The notes beneath the pieces were generated by a model, which was given only the letters and a program-made list of their open reading frames with translations, was not told the DNA's origin and made no database searches. The position numbers were made by a program, and so were the translations under genes. Below, piece by piece: positions 26,548 through 34,938 of a stretch of 64,000 bases of DNA. Numbering within the stretch: position 1 is the first letter of the stretch; every line of letters starts with the position of its first letter. The stretch is from an uncultured Prevotellaceae bacterium (GTDB lineage: Bacteria > Bacteroidota > Bacteroidia > Bacteroidales > Muribaculaceae). The stretch lies in NCBI GenBank assembly GCA_900318065.1, contig ONIY01000007.1, forward strand, positions 1 to 64,000, in the 5' to 3' direction.

Positions 26548-26879
26548 CGAAAACAATTCCAATAACTAACGTTATTGGCCCAAAGATTTTTTAAAAAAAC
26601 TGATTTATGACCCACTTTCGAGTCATTATAGGCAAAAAACAAGAGGACAGCATTGTTAAATGTTACCCCCTACTGGAATTTCAGAACCGTTAAATGAGGC
26701 TGATGAAAACTAACCAAATCTCGATTCTTTCATACCCTTCAAACTTCGTGACAGCTTCTTTATATTAACATGAATTTGACGAATTTTATTTAATGATAAT
26801 CAAGGCGTTAGCAACCCCTAAGGAGGCACCCCTTAATTGTTAACAATTTGAGAATCAATTATTTCTTTGGAAACTTGAG
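26548..26879. other. Non-coding gap with nothing recognisable
   Basis: About 330 AT-rich bases between the small membrane protein promoter and the next gene. I see no ORF, strong hairpin, tRNA or repeat here beyond a CCCCTAAGGAGGCACCCC stretch near 26814-26831. Confidence 0.5.
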
Positions 26880-27623
26880 TTAGAATTCTAATCCCAAACG
26901 AATAGTGAAACCACCTACATTGCGTTTAGTAATTTCTGTTTCATCTTCGATTATTAAATTGGCTTCAAAATCTGTTACATATTTGGGACGATTCCACTGC
27001 TGATAAACATAACCAAGACTTAGGTTAATTGCTAATGGAGATTTATTAAACCCAAAACGCACACCAGCCATAGGACTAACCATCGCCCCCATGTGCTTGC
27101 CGGTGTTATAACCAGCCCTAAAACCAACGAATGGTGTTATGTTAGACTTTAAGAAATCCATTCTCAAGTCACCATAAATAATGTGATTACCAACATTGTA
27201 TCCATCATAAACTCTGAACCTCTGGAATTGATATCCAACTCCCACAAAAAGCCAAGGGACAAACTGATAGCCGTGTGTTGTCGAAATACTAAAAATATGA
27301 CGATCAGTGGCAAAACACATACCTCCATCAATAAAACCACGATATCCATGTTGTGGACCTTGATCGATAAAGCCACCCATGAAGGCAATCTTGTCTTGCC
27401 TATGGGTTCTCTTAATCATCTTCACCTCATTAGTGTTATACCTTAGCACATCACCATCATCGGTGTATATTACCAGATAATTCTCAGGGACATATTCGGT
27501 AATTGTACCTTTTATTTCTTTTCCATTGTTAAGTTTCACCGAATAGTATTTGCCATTTTCATCCTGAGCAATGGAACTCAAAGCAAATAGAACAAAACCA
27601 ATTATCAGTAAAATATGTTTCAT
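26880..27623 (-). CDS. Outer-membrane beta-barrel protein, unknown role
   Basis: A 247-residue secreted protein with a signal peptide (MKHILLIIGFVLFALSSIAQ). Residues about 25-75 form a small beta domain (YYSVKLNNGKEIKGTITEY...) and the rest alternating amphipathic strands ending in a C-terminal aromatic (RLGLEF), typical of an 8-strand barrel. Its composition is more AT-rich than neighbours. Single gene with its own promoter. No specific family recognised. Confidence 0.7.
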   Translation of the reverse strand: MKHILLIIGFVLFALSSIAQDENGKYYSVKLNNGKEIKGTITEYVPENYLVIYTDDGDVLRYNTNEVKMIKRTHRQDKIAFMGGFIDQGPQHGYRGFIDGGMCFATDRHIFSISTTHGYQFVPWLFVGVGYQFQRFRVYDGYNVGNHIIYGDLRMDFLKSNITPFVGFRAGYNTGKHMGAMVSPMAGVRFGFNKSPLAINLSLGYVYQQWNRPKYVTDFEANLIIEDETEITKRNVGGFTIRLGLEF

Positions 27624-27651
27624 GTATATAATGATTATTTTTTATATACTG

Positions 27652-27681
27652 CAAAACTAGCACATTTTTTTAAATAATCAA
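27652..27681 (-). promoter_or_regulatory. Promoter of the beta-barrel gene
   Basis: TTG and TAGTTTTG, 19 bases apart on the minus strand, with the start codon about 29 bases downstream. Confidence 0.6.
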
Positions 27682-27824
27682 AATCTAAAAATATTTTCTA
27701 AAACATTTTTGTGCATTAAACACCTAACTCCACTTATGAATTAATAGGAAAAGAGGATACGACACTATGAAATGTCGCATCCAAGAAAGAAAAAAATAGT
27801 ATTATGAAGCTGGTAAAATGACTG

Positions 27825-30137
27825 TCACTTGCCCAGGCGGGCTTTCTCGTCGCTGCCGGCACCGCTGCCTCGCCACTTACTGCTGGCGGCGTTGAACTTG
27901 TAGCGCACGGTCACCTGTAGCTCGCGCGAGTCGCGGTGTTGCGCCTGGCACATGTTGCGCAAGCCATAGCGCAGCTGCACCTTTTCTTGTGCGTCGAGCA
28001 GGTTTCGCCCGGCAATTTTCACACTCAAGCGGTCGTTGAGGAATGTCTTGGTCAGGCTCAAGTAGAGGTTGAAAAGGGCTCGGGTGAGCGACACGTTCTC
28101 CATGTCGCCCCGGGTGGTGATGTCGAGACTGGCATTAGCTGTGAGTGTGGGCAGTATCTTGATGTTGTTGTTGAACTGGATAATGAAGAGTGGATTCTTG
28201 GGGCTGATGGTGCCAACAGGCGTGGGAATCCTTGTCCAGTCCTTGATCATGCCCAGCGAGAGTTGTGGCTCGTAGATGCCAAACTTAGGGTTAAGGTTGA
28301 GCATCAAGCGCATCTTGTGGCTGTGGTCGAGGTTCTCACGGGTGAGAAGAGTGGTGGCCTCGCTGCCGGGCACCTCATGCGCCACGTTGATGATGTGGTC
28401 GCTCACGTGCTTGTATTCGGCCATGAGGCTCATCCATCGCCACATCACCATGAGTCCAAGCTGGTTGTTGATTGATGGCTTGAGGGTGGGATTGCCGCTC
28501 TCCCAGGTGAAGCGGTTGGCATAGGTCACGCTGCTGGTGAGCTGCCAGTAGTAGGGACGCTGAATCTTCATGCTATAGTTGAGCATGAGCTGCACTGCGC
28601 CGGCACGTGCTTGCAAGCCCACTGTGGGGAACAGGTGATGATAGGTGCGGCTCTGCTCGGGCACCAACTCGCCCATGCTGTAGTAGTCGCTTGACACATT
28701 CTCGTTGCGCAGGCCCAGGCGCATTGAGCCAAAGGGCAACGGGCGGCTGTATTCCACGAAGAAGGCATAGTTGTTCTCGCGCTGCTCGTTGCACGACGAT
28801 GGCACAATCTGCTCAAGGTTAAGGTACTCGTCGTTGCGGCGGGTATTGCTCAGCTCGGTGCCTGCTTGCAGGTTGCCACCCAGCACTGGCCATGAGAGCA
28901 CAAGTTTTCCTGCCAGTAGCTGGCTGCGTGCCATGCTCTGCGCGGTGACGATGCGGCTGTCCTGCTCCTGACTCACCTCGTTGTTATACTGGTACTTGCG
29001 GTCCTTGCTGAACATGTAGTCAAGGTTCACATCAATGCCCAGCTTGCCCACCCGGCCGTTGTAGTAGGCATTGAGGGTGTGGGGCATGTTATAGGTTGAG
29101 TGATAATCGGCAGTGTTCTCAACGTGGTCGTAGAATTGGCCATCGGCAATCACGTCGGCAATCATCGTGCCGTGGCCTTTGCTCTTGAAGTACCACTTGG
29201 TATCGTAGCGCATGCCCATTGAGTGGTTGTCGCCCAGCACATAGTTCACTCCCACCGAGCTGTAGAGCGCCTGGCTGTGGCTCTTGTCCCTGAGATGCTG
29301 GTCGAGGAGCCAAGTGGTGTCGGCCTGCACGTCAAACTTTATCAAATCGTTGTTCTCCCAGCGGTCGTCGTTGTACCACACGGCACCAAACACGTCCATC
29401 CCTCCCTTGCGGTAGTTCCAGTTGATGCCGGTTGCTAGGTCCATGTTCTTTCCTTGATAGTAGTTGGCCTCGGCATCAAACGAGAATCCCTCGCCTTGCG
29501 GACGCTTGGTCTTGATGAGGATTACACTCTCCACATCGGCCTTGTACTTGGCGCCTGGGTTGGTGATGAGCTCCACGCTCGCGATGTCATCGCTCTTGAT
29601 CATCTCAAGCTCGCTCTTGTTGCGCAACTCGCGACCGTTCACATAGATGAGCGGAGTGCCCTTGCCAAATACCTCGATGTCCTTATCTTTCTTCTGCACG
29701 CCAGGCAGGTTGCCGAGCACATCGCTGGCGCTGCCCACACGGCTCAGCAGCGTTCCGTCGACGTCGGTCTTGAGGCCCTCGGTGGTGAGTTTGAACGTGG
29801 GGCGTGTGCCTTTCACCACCACCTCGCCCAGCATGGTGGCTTCGGGCTTCAACTGGACTGTTCCCAGCGATGTCCCGCTGGCGTTGATATATTTTGTCTC
29901 GTAACCAATGTAGCTGAACTTCACCACTGGCGACTGGCATGAGCAGTCGATGGAAAAACTGCCGTCGAGCCCTGTGGTAGCGCCTGCGATATAAGTGCTG
30001 TCGCCAGGGTTAAGAAGAACAACATTGGCAAACGCAAAAGGCTCATTGTTCTCGTCAATCACTTTACCTGTTAAGGTTGTTGCCATCGCGGTGATGGCTG
30101 TGAGGAATGAAATTAGCAATAGTGTAGTACGTCTCAT
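27825..30137 (-). CDS. TonB-dependent-receptor-like outer-membrane protein with CarboxypepD_reg domain
   Basis: A 770-residue protein: signal peptide (about 1-19), a carboxypeptidase-regulatory-like domain (LTGKVIDENNEPFAFANVVL...), a plug domain (about 120-215, with GTPLIYVNGREL) and a C-terminal barrel of the OMP_b-brl_3 kind. No SusD partner is adjacent and the SusC signature is missing, so it is not a classical glycan-uptake pair. Such receptors import chelates, peptides or small glycans using TonB energy; the ligand is unknown. Confidence 0.85.
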   Translation of the reverse strand: MRRTTLLLISFLTAITAMATTLTGKVIDENNEPFAFANVVLLNPGDSTYIAGATTGLDGSFSIDCSCQSPVVKFSYIGYETKYINASGTSLGTVQLKPEATMLGEVVVKGTRPTFKLTTEGLKTDVDGTLLSRVGSASDVLGNLPGVQKKDKDIEVFGKGTPLIYVNGRELRNKSELEMIKSDDIASVELITNPGAKYKADVESVILIKTKRPQGEGFSFDAEANYYQGKNMDLATGINWNYRKGGMDVFGAVWYNDDRWENNDLIKFDVQADTTWLLDQHLRDKSHSQALYSSVGVNYVLGDNHSMGMRYDTKWYFKSKGHGTMIADVIADGQFYDHVENTADYHSTYNMPHTLNAYYNGRVGKLGIDVNLDYMFSKDRKYQYNNEVSQEQDSRIVTAQSMARSQLLAGKLVLSWPVLGGNLQAGTELSNTRRNDEYLNLEQIVPSSCNEQRENNYAFFVEYSRPLPFGSMRLGLRNENVSSDYYSMGELVPEQSRTYHHLFPTVGLQARAGAVQLMLNYSMKIQRPYYWQLTSSVTYANRFTWESGNPTLKPSINNQLGLMVMWRWMSLMAEYKHVSDHIINVAHEVPGSEATTLLTRENLDHSHKMRLMLNLNPKFGIYEPQLSLGMIKDWTRIPTPVGTISPKNPLFIIQFNNNIKILPTLTANASLDITTRGDMENVSLTRALFNLYLSLTKTFLNDRLSVKIAGRNLLDAQEKVQLRYGLRNMCQAQHRDSRELQVTVRYKFNAASSKWRGSGAGSDEKARLGK

Positions 30138-30283
30138 AATTGTGTCAAGTTTTTTGTCAAATCGCCGCCCAATGTGGCGGTTTCATGACTTTGACGTAAA
30201 CACATGGGCTAAATGTTTCACTCCGCCACCACTTTTTTCAAAAATCTTGATTTAGGTCAAGGTTTTAAAAAAAAGCAGCCAGC

Positions 30284-30402
30284 GCCACGGCTGTGCCAGG
30301 TCCTCTGTGCCACGGCTCGGCCAGGTCCTCTGTGCCACGGCTGTGCCAGGTCCTCTGTGCCACGGCTCGGCCAGGTCCTCTGTGCCACGACTGTGCCGTG
30401 GC
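30284..30402. repeat. Left array of 25-bp REP-like repeats
   Basis: Four head-to-tail 25-bp units (30284, 30309, 30334, 30359) starting GCCACGGCT and ending CCTCTGT, alternating CTGTGCC and CTCGGCC, followed by the terminal half-unit GCCACGACTGTGCCGTGGC (30384-30402), an inverted repeat. It lies 57 bp before the HUH transposase gene and shares its units with the array behind it. Confidence 0.95.
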
Positions 30403-30424
30403 GTCATTTTTCCCTTTCTTTTTC

Positions 30425-30455
30425 TTGTCTATTTTTCTCGTGATGGCTATCTTTG
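30425..30455 (+). promoter_or_regulatory. Promoter of the HUH transposase gene
   Basis: TTG (30425) and TATCTTTG (30448-30455) are 20 bases apart. Transcription would begin at or within a few bases of the ATG at 30460, so the mRNA may be leaderless or translation may start at the next ATG (30517). Confidence 0.55.
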
Positions 30456-30459
30456 TGAT

Positions 30460-31464
30460 ATGAATTGGGAGCAATATAAAAAGAGAAAACAATGGGCTGG
30501 CGAGTTAAAACCATCAATGAAACGCCGCCGCATCGGGCACGACTATAAGTCACGGTGCATCTACATGATAACGCTCGCGGTTGAAGGTAGAAGACCACTA
30601 TTCGGCACGATAACTGGTGATGGGCAGTTGCAGCCAGCAACGATGATTTGCAATCAACTGGGTAATGCCGTTGTAAAAGCGCTCTTAAACATTCCCCATT
30701 TCTACCCTGCTGTAGAGATATGGTCACCCCAAATCATGCCCGACCATCTCCATGCCATCATCTTTGTCAAGGAAGTAATTCCTGTGCATCTGGGCACTAT
30801 AATCAATGGATTTAAAGTGGCATGCAACCGCGAGTACCGCTCCCTAAAAGCGGCAGGTGTCATTAAAAGTGACCTGGATGCACTCTGGGAACATGGATAT
30901 AACGACATGATTCTTGACCATAAAGGGCAATTGCAGCGCATGAAAGATTATATCCACGACAACCCTCGCCGCTATGCCATAAAAAGGTGTCACCCTGAGT
31001 ATTTCAAGGTGAGACATAACATTAAAATTGAAGACTACACTTTTGCCGCTCAAGGAAATGTATTTTTACTCAACACTCCCTATCTTTTACAGGTGCAATG
31101 CTCACAAAAGCTTAACGATGAGCAAATAAAAAAACTATGCCAAGAGTTTCTTGTCAAAGCCAGCAACGGGGCTGTCCTTGTATCACCGAGCATAAGTCCA
31201 GGCGAGAAAGCAATCATGAGGGCGGCTTTCAATAATGGGTTCCCTGTCATCATTTTGCAAGAAAACGGCTTTGCGCCACTTGCCAAACCTGGAGGAAAGA
31301 GATTTGATGCCTGCGCCCAAGGGAAGCTTTTAATGCTTGCCCCGTGGCAGCACCACAACGACAAGAGAAAAATAAAAAGGTTCCAGTGCCTTGCGCTTAA
31401 CGAAATGGCGAGAGTGATTTGTGACCATAACCGCGGCCAAGCCGCGATACAGGGAACCAAATAA
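30460..31464 (+). CDS. REP-associated HUH (Y1) transposase with a DprA-like C-terminal domain
   Basis: A 334-residue protein from the ATG at 30460; the open frame continues upstream into the repeat array but that part is repeat-encoded. Residues about 25-180 are a Y1/IS200-type single-strand transposase: the HUH motif is PDHLHAIIFV (H96, H98) and the catalytic Tyr is likely Y164 in YIHDNPRRY. Residues about 225-300 (NGAVLVSPSISPGEKAIM...GFPVIILQENG) look like the Rossmann fold of DprA/LOG proteins that handle single-stranded DNA. It sits between two same-direction arrays of a 25-bp palindromic repeat, the arrangement of RAYT proteins, which process REP hairpins. The DprA-like match is by eye and should be treated as tentative. 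Confidence 0.82.
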   Translation: MNWEQYKKRKQWAGELKPSMKRRRIGHDYKSRCIYMITLAVEGRRPLFGTITGDGQLQPATMICNQLGNAVVKALLNIPHFYPAVEIWSPQIMPDHLHAIIFVKEVIPVHLGTIINGFKVACNREYRSLKAAGVIKSDLDALWEHGYNDMILDHKGQLQRMKDYIHDNPRRYAIKRCHPEYFKVRHNIKIEDYTFAAQGNVFLLNTPYLLQVQCSQKLNDEQIKKLCQEFLVKASNGAVLVSPSISPGEKAIMRAAFNNGFPVIILQENGFAPLAKPGGKRFDACAQGKLLMLAPWQHHNDKRKIKRFQCLALNEMARVICDHNRGQAAIQGTK

Positions 31465-31512
31465 CCACCACCGTGAGCAATCCTAGAAGCTCCTTGAGAG
31501 TGGGTCCCCCGT

Positions 31513-31655
31513 GCCACGGCTCGGCAGGTCCCCCGTGCCACGGCTCGGCCAGGTCCTCTGTGCCACGGCTGTGCCAGGTCTTCTGTGCCACGGCTGTGCC
31601 AGGTCCTCTGTGCCACGGCTGTGCCAGGTCCTCTGTGCCACGGCTGTGCCGTGGC
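31513..31655. repeat. Right array of 25-bp REP-like repeats
   Basis: Five units (first 24 bp at 31513-31536, then 25 bp at 31537, 31562, 31587, 31612) and the terminal half-unit GCCACGGCTGTGCCGTGGC (31637-31655), a perfect 8-bp-stem, 3-base-loop hairpin. Orientation is the same as in the left array and both arrays end with this half-unit plus GTC. Confidence 0.95.
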
Positions 31656-31659
31656 GTCA

Positions 31660-31701
31660 AGAGAAAAACAAGCGGCAGCCTCATTGTGTTGAGACTGCCG
31701 C
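31660..31701 (-). terminator. Terminator of the downstream repeat-rich secreted protein gene
   Basis: On the minus strand GCGGCAG and CTGCCGC arms (31695-31701, 31672-31678) with inner CTCA/TGAG pairs, followed by TTGTTTTTC. Confidence 0.65.
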
Positions 31702-31737
31702 CTGCCAGAATTGCGGCGATAGAGCCGTTACAAGTGA

Positions 31738-34700
31738 TTACTTGACAATAGCCTTGGTTGTCACCTTAGAGCCGTCGTTCATTTCCTTGACGATGATGTT
31801 CACGCCTGGGAATGGAACATTGCTCTCGAGGCCAGCGGCATTGAAGTAGCGCACGCTCTTCACGCCCTGCTCGGCGAGGATGTCATCGATGGCAGTCGAG
31901 GCTGGATGCTCGGTAACATCAAGAACAAGCAGCTTGTAGTTCTGGAATGGATAGTTGTAGTCTTGTGGAGCAATTCCATCAACCTTAGCATTCCAGGGCT
32001 CCTTGATGTTGATAACGCCAAGCACGGTGTACTGGCGGCCATCCTTGAAGTTGTAGTCAAAGAGGCTGGTGTCTACTGTGAGGCTCTGGCCCTGAGTGGG
32101 ACCAGGTGAATAGGCGCGCAAGGTGTTCTCGCTTGCCTTGTAGTAGGCCTTGCTCACTGTGATAACCTCATCAACCTTGGGACTGAAAGCATCGGCAAGC
32201 GAATAAACCTCGGGCTCAATAGCGGTTGCGTCCTCGGCCTCCTCGGGAGCCACAGTGAGAGTGAGATATGGGTTCAGGTTCTTGTCGCTGAACACACCAC
32301 TCACGTGACCACCCTTCATTGCCTCGATAAGAGCAGCGTCGGCATAGAAGTCACCGCCCTTGAGGGTAATCCAGTTGTTGTTGCCGTCGCTGGTGAAGAA
32401 CTGAGCGGTTCCATCGTGCTTCTCAACAACAACGAGGTCGTTGATAACGGTGTAGTCAACACCCTCAACACCACTCTCAAGGATATAGCTCAGCTGAGTA
32501 CCACCAGTGATGGTGAGCTTCATGTTCTCGAGGTCGAGAGTCAAAGTGTACTCACCGGCTGGGATCTTCATTGAGGCGTCATTCTTGTAGACCAGACCCA
32601 GTTCCTTGTTCATCATTGGACCACTAACGAGGAAGTCTCCCTCACTCTCGGCCATGAAGCGATGAGCGTTAAGGGTAGTCCAGTCATTGGCATTAGTGCC
32701 AAGCATGTGGCTCATTGCAAAGAAGCTATAACCAGCGTTGAAGTCAGACACAGTGATAGATGCAGTATAGATCTTGCCATCCTCACTTGTCATCTTCACG
32801 CCTTCGTTGGCAGCAATAGTTCCATCAAAGATACCCCATACATATACGTCGGCCTGGCCATCAACGGTGTAAGTAACCTCGCCAGTCTCGGGATTGAAGG
32901 TAACGGTAACGGTGTAAGTGCCTGGTTTCAGGCCTTCAATGCTCATGTTTGGTCCACTTGGATAAGAAGGATTTGACCAAGAGTGATCGGTTACAACCTT
33001 AAACTCAATAACTTCTTCACCAGTCAGGTAAGTGGGTTCCGAAGTCCAAGTGTAATTGCCGTTGGCACCAAGGGTCATGTCGCCGTTGGTGTTGTTAGGA
33101 TCCCAGGCACTTTCCGAACCAAAGAGCCCTGCTGGCTCACCAGTAACTGAGTAGATGTGCTCAATCTTCTTGAACGTAGCCGATACTACCACATTGCCGG
33201 CAGGCATTGTGAAGGTGTTGTCGGCTGTAACAGTCACTGGAGTCTCGCCCATCATCACGGTGAGTGTCTCAAGCTCGTAGCCCTCGGCAGGTGTTACGGT
33301 GAGGGTAATCACGTCGCCCTCGGCTGCCTCAGTCTTGCTGGGTGTTACAGTACCGTTATCCGAAGGATTGACAGTAATAGTGTAGGTAGTAACAGGAATC
33401 TTTACTGCAACGTTGGTGTTGACACCTGTCACTGTAACGCTCTCAAGCTCGTAGCCCTCGGCGGGAGTGATGGTGAGAGTGATCTCGTCGCCCATGTTGC
33501 CACTGGTTGGATTGGCAACAACAGTACCATTCTCTGATGGGTTGACGGTAACAGTATAGGTGCTCTTCTTGAAAGTGGCGGTAACGGTAACATTGTCGGC
33601 TGGCATTGTGAACTTGCCGTCGGTAACGGTTACTGCAACGTTGGTGTTGACACCTGTCACTGTAACGCTCTCAAGCTCGTAGCCCTCGGCAGGAGTGATG
33701 GTGAGAGTGATCTCGTCGCCCATGTTGCCACTGGTTGGATTGGCAACAACAGTACCATTCTCCACAGGGTTAACGGTAACGGTGTAAGTGCTCTTCTTGA
33801 AGGTGGCGCTTACTGTCACGTCGTCGGCTGGCATTGTGAACTTGCCGTCGGTAACGGTTACTGCAACGTTGGTGTTGACACCTGTCACTGTAACACTCTC
33901 AAGCTCGTAGCCCTCGGCAGGAGTGATGGTGAGAGTGATCTCGTCGCCCATGTTGCCACTGGTTGGGTTGGCAACAACAGTACCATTCTCCACTGGGTTA
34001 ACGGTAACAGTATAGGTGCTCTTCTTGAAAGTGGCGGTAACGGTAACATTGTCGGCTGGCATTGTGAAAGTGCAGTCGGCATTTACAGTAACAGCCAGGT
34101 TCAATGTCTCGCAAGCTACATTGTAAGCGTCAAGCTCATAGCCTGCGGCAGGAGTGGCTGTAATGGTCACTGTCTCGCCCATGGTGGCGGCCTGCTTGTC
34201 GGTAGTCACGCTACCATTATCGCAGGCGCCAGCAGTAACGGTGTAGCTCTTGAGTTTGAAGGTAGCTCCAACCACTACATCGCTGCCTGGCATGTCGAAT
34301 GTGTTGCCAGTGAGGGTCACGGTGTTGCCACCAGCCTTGTAGTAATAAGTATCTACCTCATAGCCCTGGGCAGGAGTGGCAGTGATGGTCACTGTCTCGC
34401 CCTCTACAGCTGTGGTCTTGTCGACTGTAACATTACCATTCTCAATAGCGTCATCCACAGTAATGTTAAACTCGGTCATGCCAGTGAACTTGGCAGTGAT
34501 GAGCACATTATATGGCTCGGCGGGCATTGTGAAGGTGTAGGTGCGCTCGTCGTTGAGGTTGGCGGGGTCATCGCCCACCAGGTCAATCTTCATGCCCACG
34601 CCAGGTCCTGCCTCCATAAGAGCTGGAGCCTGAGCGTTTCCTGGGTCGATAGTTGCCACAACCTCGATGTCGCTCTTGGCAATCTGGTAACGGTCGGCAG

Positions 34701-34866
34701 GAGTGACGGTAACTGTCACTGTAGCGCCTGCGGTGGGTGCTGCATTGTCGACAGCCACAGTGCAGTTGGTTGTGGGAGCCACCACCACCTTTTGTGCTGC
34801 CCAAGTGGTAGCGACACCACACAGCAGCATAGCCAGCAGTAGTAATAATCTGTTCTTTATTCTCAT
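31738..34866 (-). CDS. Secreted surface protein with divergent InlB B-repeats
   Basis: The start at 34866 gives a clean signal peptide (MRIKNRLLLLLAMLLCGVATT). The 1042-residue protein has about seven divergent InlB B-repeat (Flg_new_2-like) units of 70-76 residues, each with the pattern ...NGTV...G....T.TPA.GYEL..v.v....FTMPA.dV.v.ATFK. Three of these (about 33400-34040) are nearly identical at the DNA level with a 228-bp period. The C-terminal half has beta-sandwich domains resembling SusE/SusF starch-binding modules, and the end resembles a type IX secretion sorting tail (RYFNAAGLESNVPFPGVN). Role is probably adhesion or glycan binding on the cell surface. Confidence 0.72.
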   Translation of the reverse strand: MRIKNRLLLLLAMLLCGVATTWAAQKVVVAPTTNCTVAVDNAAPTAGATVTVTVTPADRYQIAKSDIEVVATIDPGNAQAPALMEAGPGVGMKIDLVGDDPANLNDERTYTFTMPAEPYNVLITAKFTGMTEFNITVDDAIENGNVTVDKTTAVEGETVTITATPAQGYEVDTYYYKAGGNTVTLTGNTFDMPGSDVVVGATFKLKSYTVTAGACDNGSVTTDKQAATMGETVTITATPAAGYELDAYNVACETLNLAVTVNADCTFTMPADNVTVTATFKKSTYTVTVNPVENGTVVANPTSGNMGDEITLTITPAEGYELESVTVTGVNTNVAVTVTDGKFTMPADDVTVSATFKKSTYTVTVNPVENGTVVANPTSGNMGDEITLTITPAEGYELESVTVTGVNTNVAVTVTDGKFTMPADNVTVTATFKKSTYTVTVNPSENGTVVANPTSGNMGDEITLTITPAEGYELESVTVTGVNTNVAVKIPVTTYTITVNPSDNGTVTPSKTEAAEGDVITLTVTPAEGYELETLTVMMGETPVTVTADNTFTMPAGNVVVSATFKKIEHIYSVTGEPAGLFGSESAWDPNNTNGDMTLGANGNYTWTSEPTYLTGEEVIEFKVVTDHSWSNPSYPSGPNMSIEGLKPGTYTVTVTFNPETGEVTYTVDGQADVYVWGIFDGTIAANEGVKMTSEDGKIYTASITVSDFNAGYSFFAMSHMLGTNANDWTTLNAHRFMAESEGDFLVSGPMMNKELGLVYKNDASMKIPAGEYTLTLDLENMKLTITGGTQLSYILESGVEGVDYTVINDLVVVEKHDGTAQFFTSDGNNNWITLKGGDFYADAALIEAMKGGHVSGVFSDKNLNPYLTLTVAPEEAEDATAIEPEVYSLADAFSPKVDEVITVSKAYYKASENTLRAYSPGPTQGQSLTVDTSLFDYNFKDGRQYTVLGVINIKEPWNAKVDGIAPQDYNYPFQNYKLLVLDVTEHPASTAIDDILAEQGVKSVRYFNAAGLESNVPFPGVNIIVKEMNDGSKVTTKAIVK
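33390..34045. repeat. Three near-identical 228-bp coding repeats
   Basis: The marker CATGTTGCCACTGG recurs with an exact 228-base period (ATGTTGCC near 33494, 33722, 33950), i.e. 76 codons, so copy number can change without breaking the frame. Confidence 0.85.
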
Positions 34867-34886
34867 AGTTATTATAAGCTTTAAAT

Positions 34887-34926
34887 AAAGGTGGGTTCTA
34901 ATGAGTTCCACAAGAGAACCCACCTT
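34887..34926 (-). terminator. Terminator between two giant secreted protein genes
   Basis: AGGTGGGTTCT and AGAACCCACCT arms pair over about 12 bases and are followed on the minus strand by TTTATTT. It separates the transcripts of the second and first repeat protein. Confidence 0.7.
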
Positions 34927-34938
34927 AAAAAACCATGA

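Noticed and set aside
30307..30459. Longer N-terminus of the transposase reaching into the repeat array
   Set aside because: The residues are repeat-encoded, and the promoter lies downstream of them.
30284..31655. CRISPR array
   Set aside because: The 25-bp units are directly adjacent with no unique spacers, and no cas genes are present; a HUH transposase sits between the arrays.
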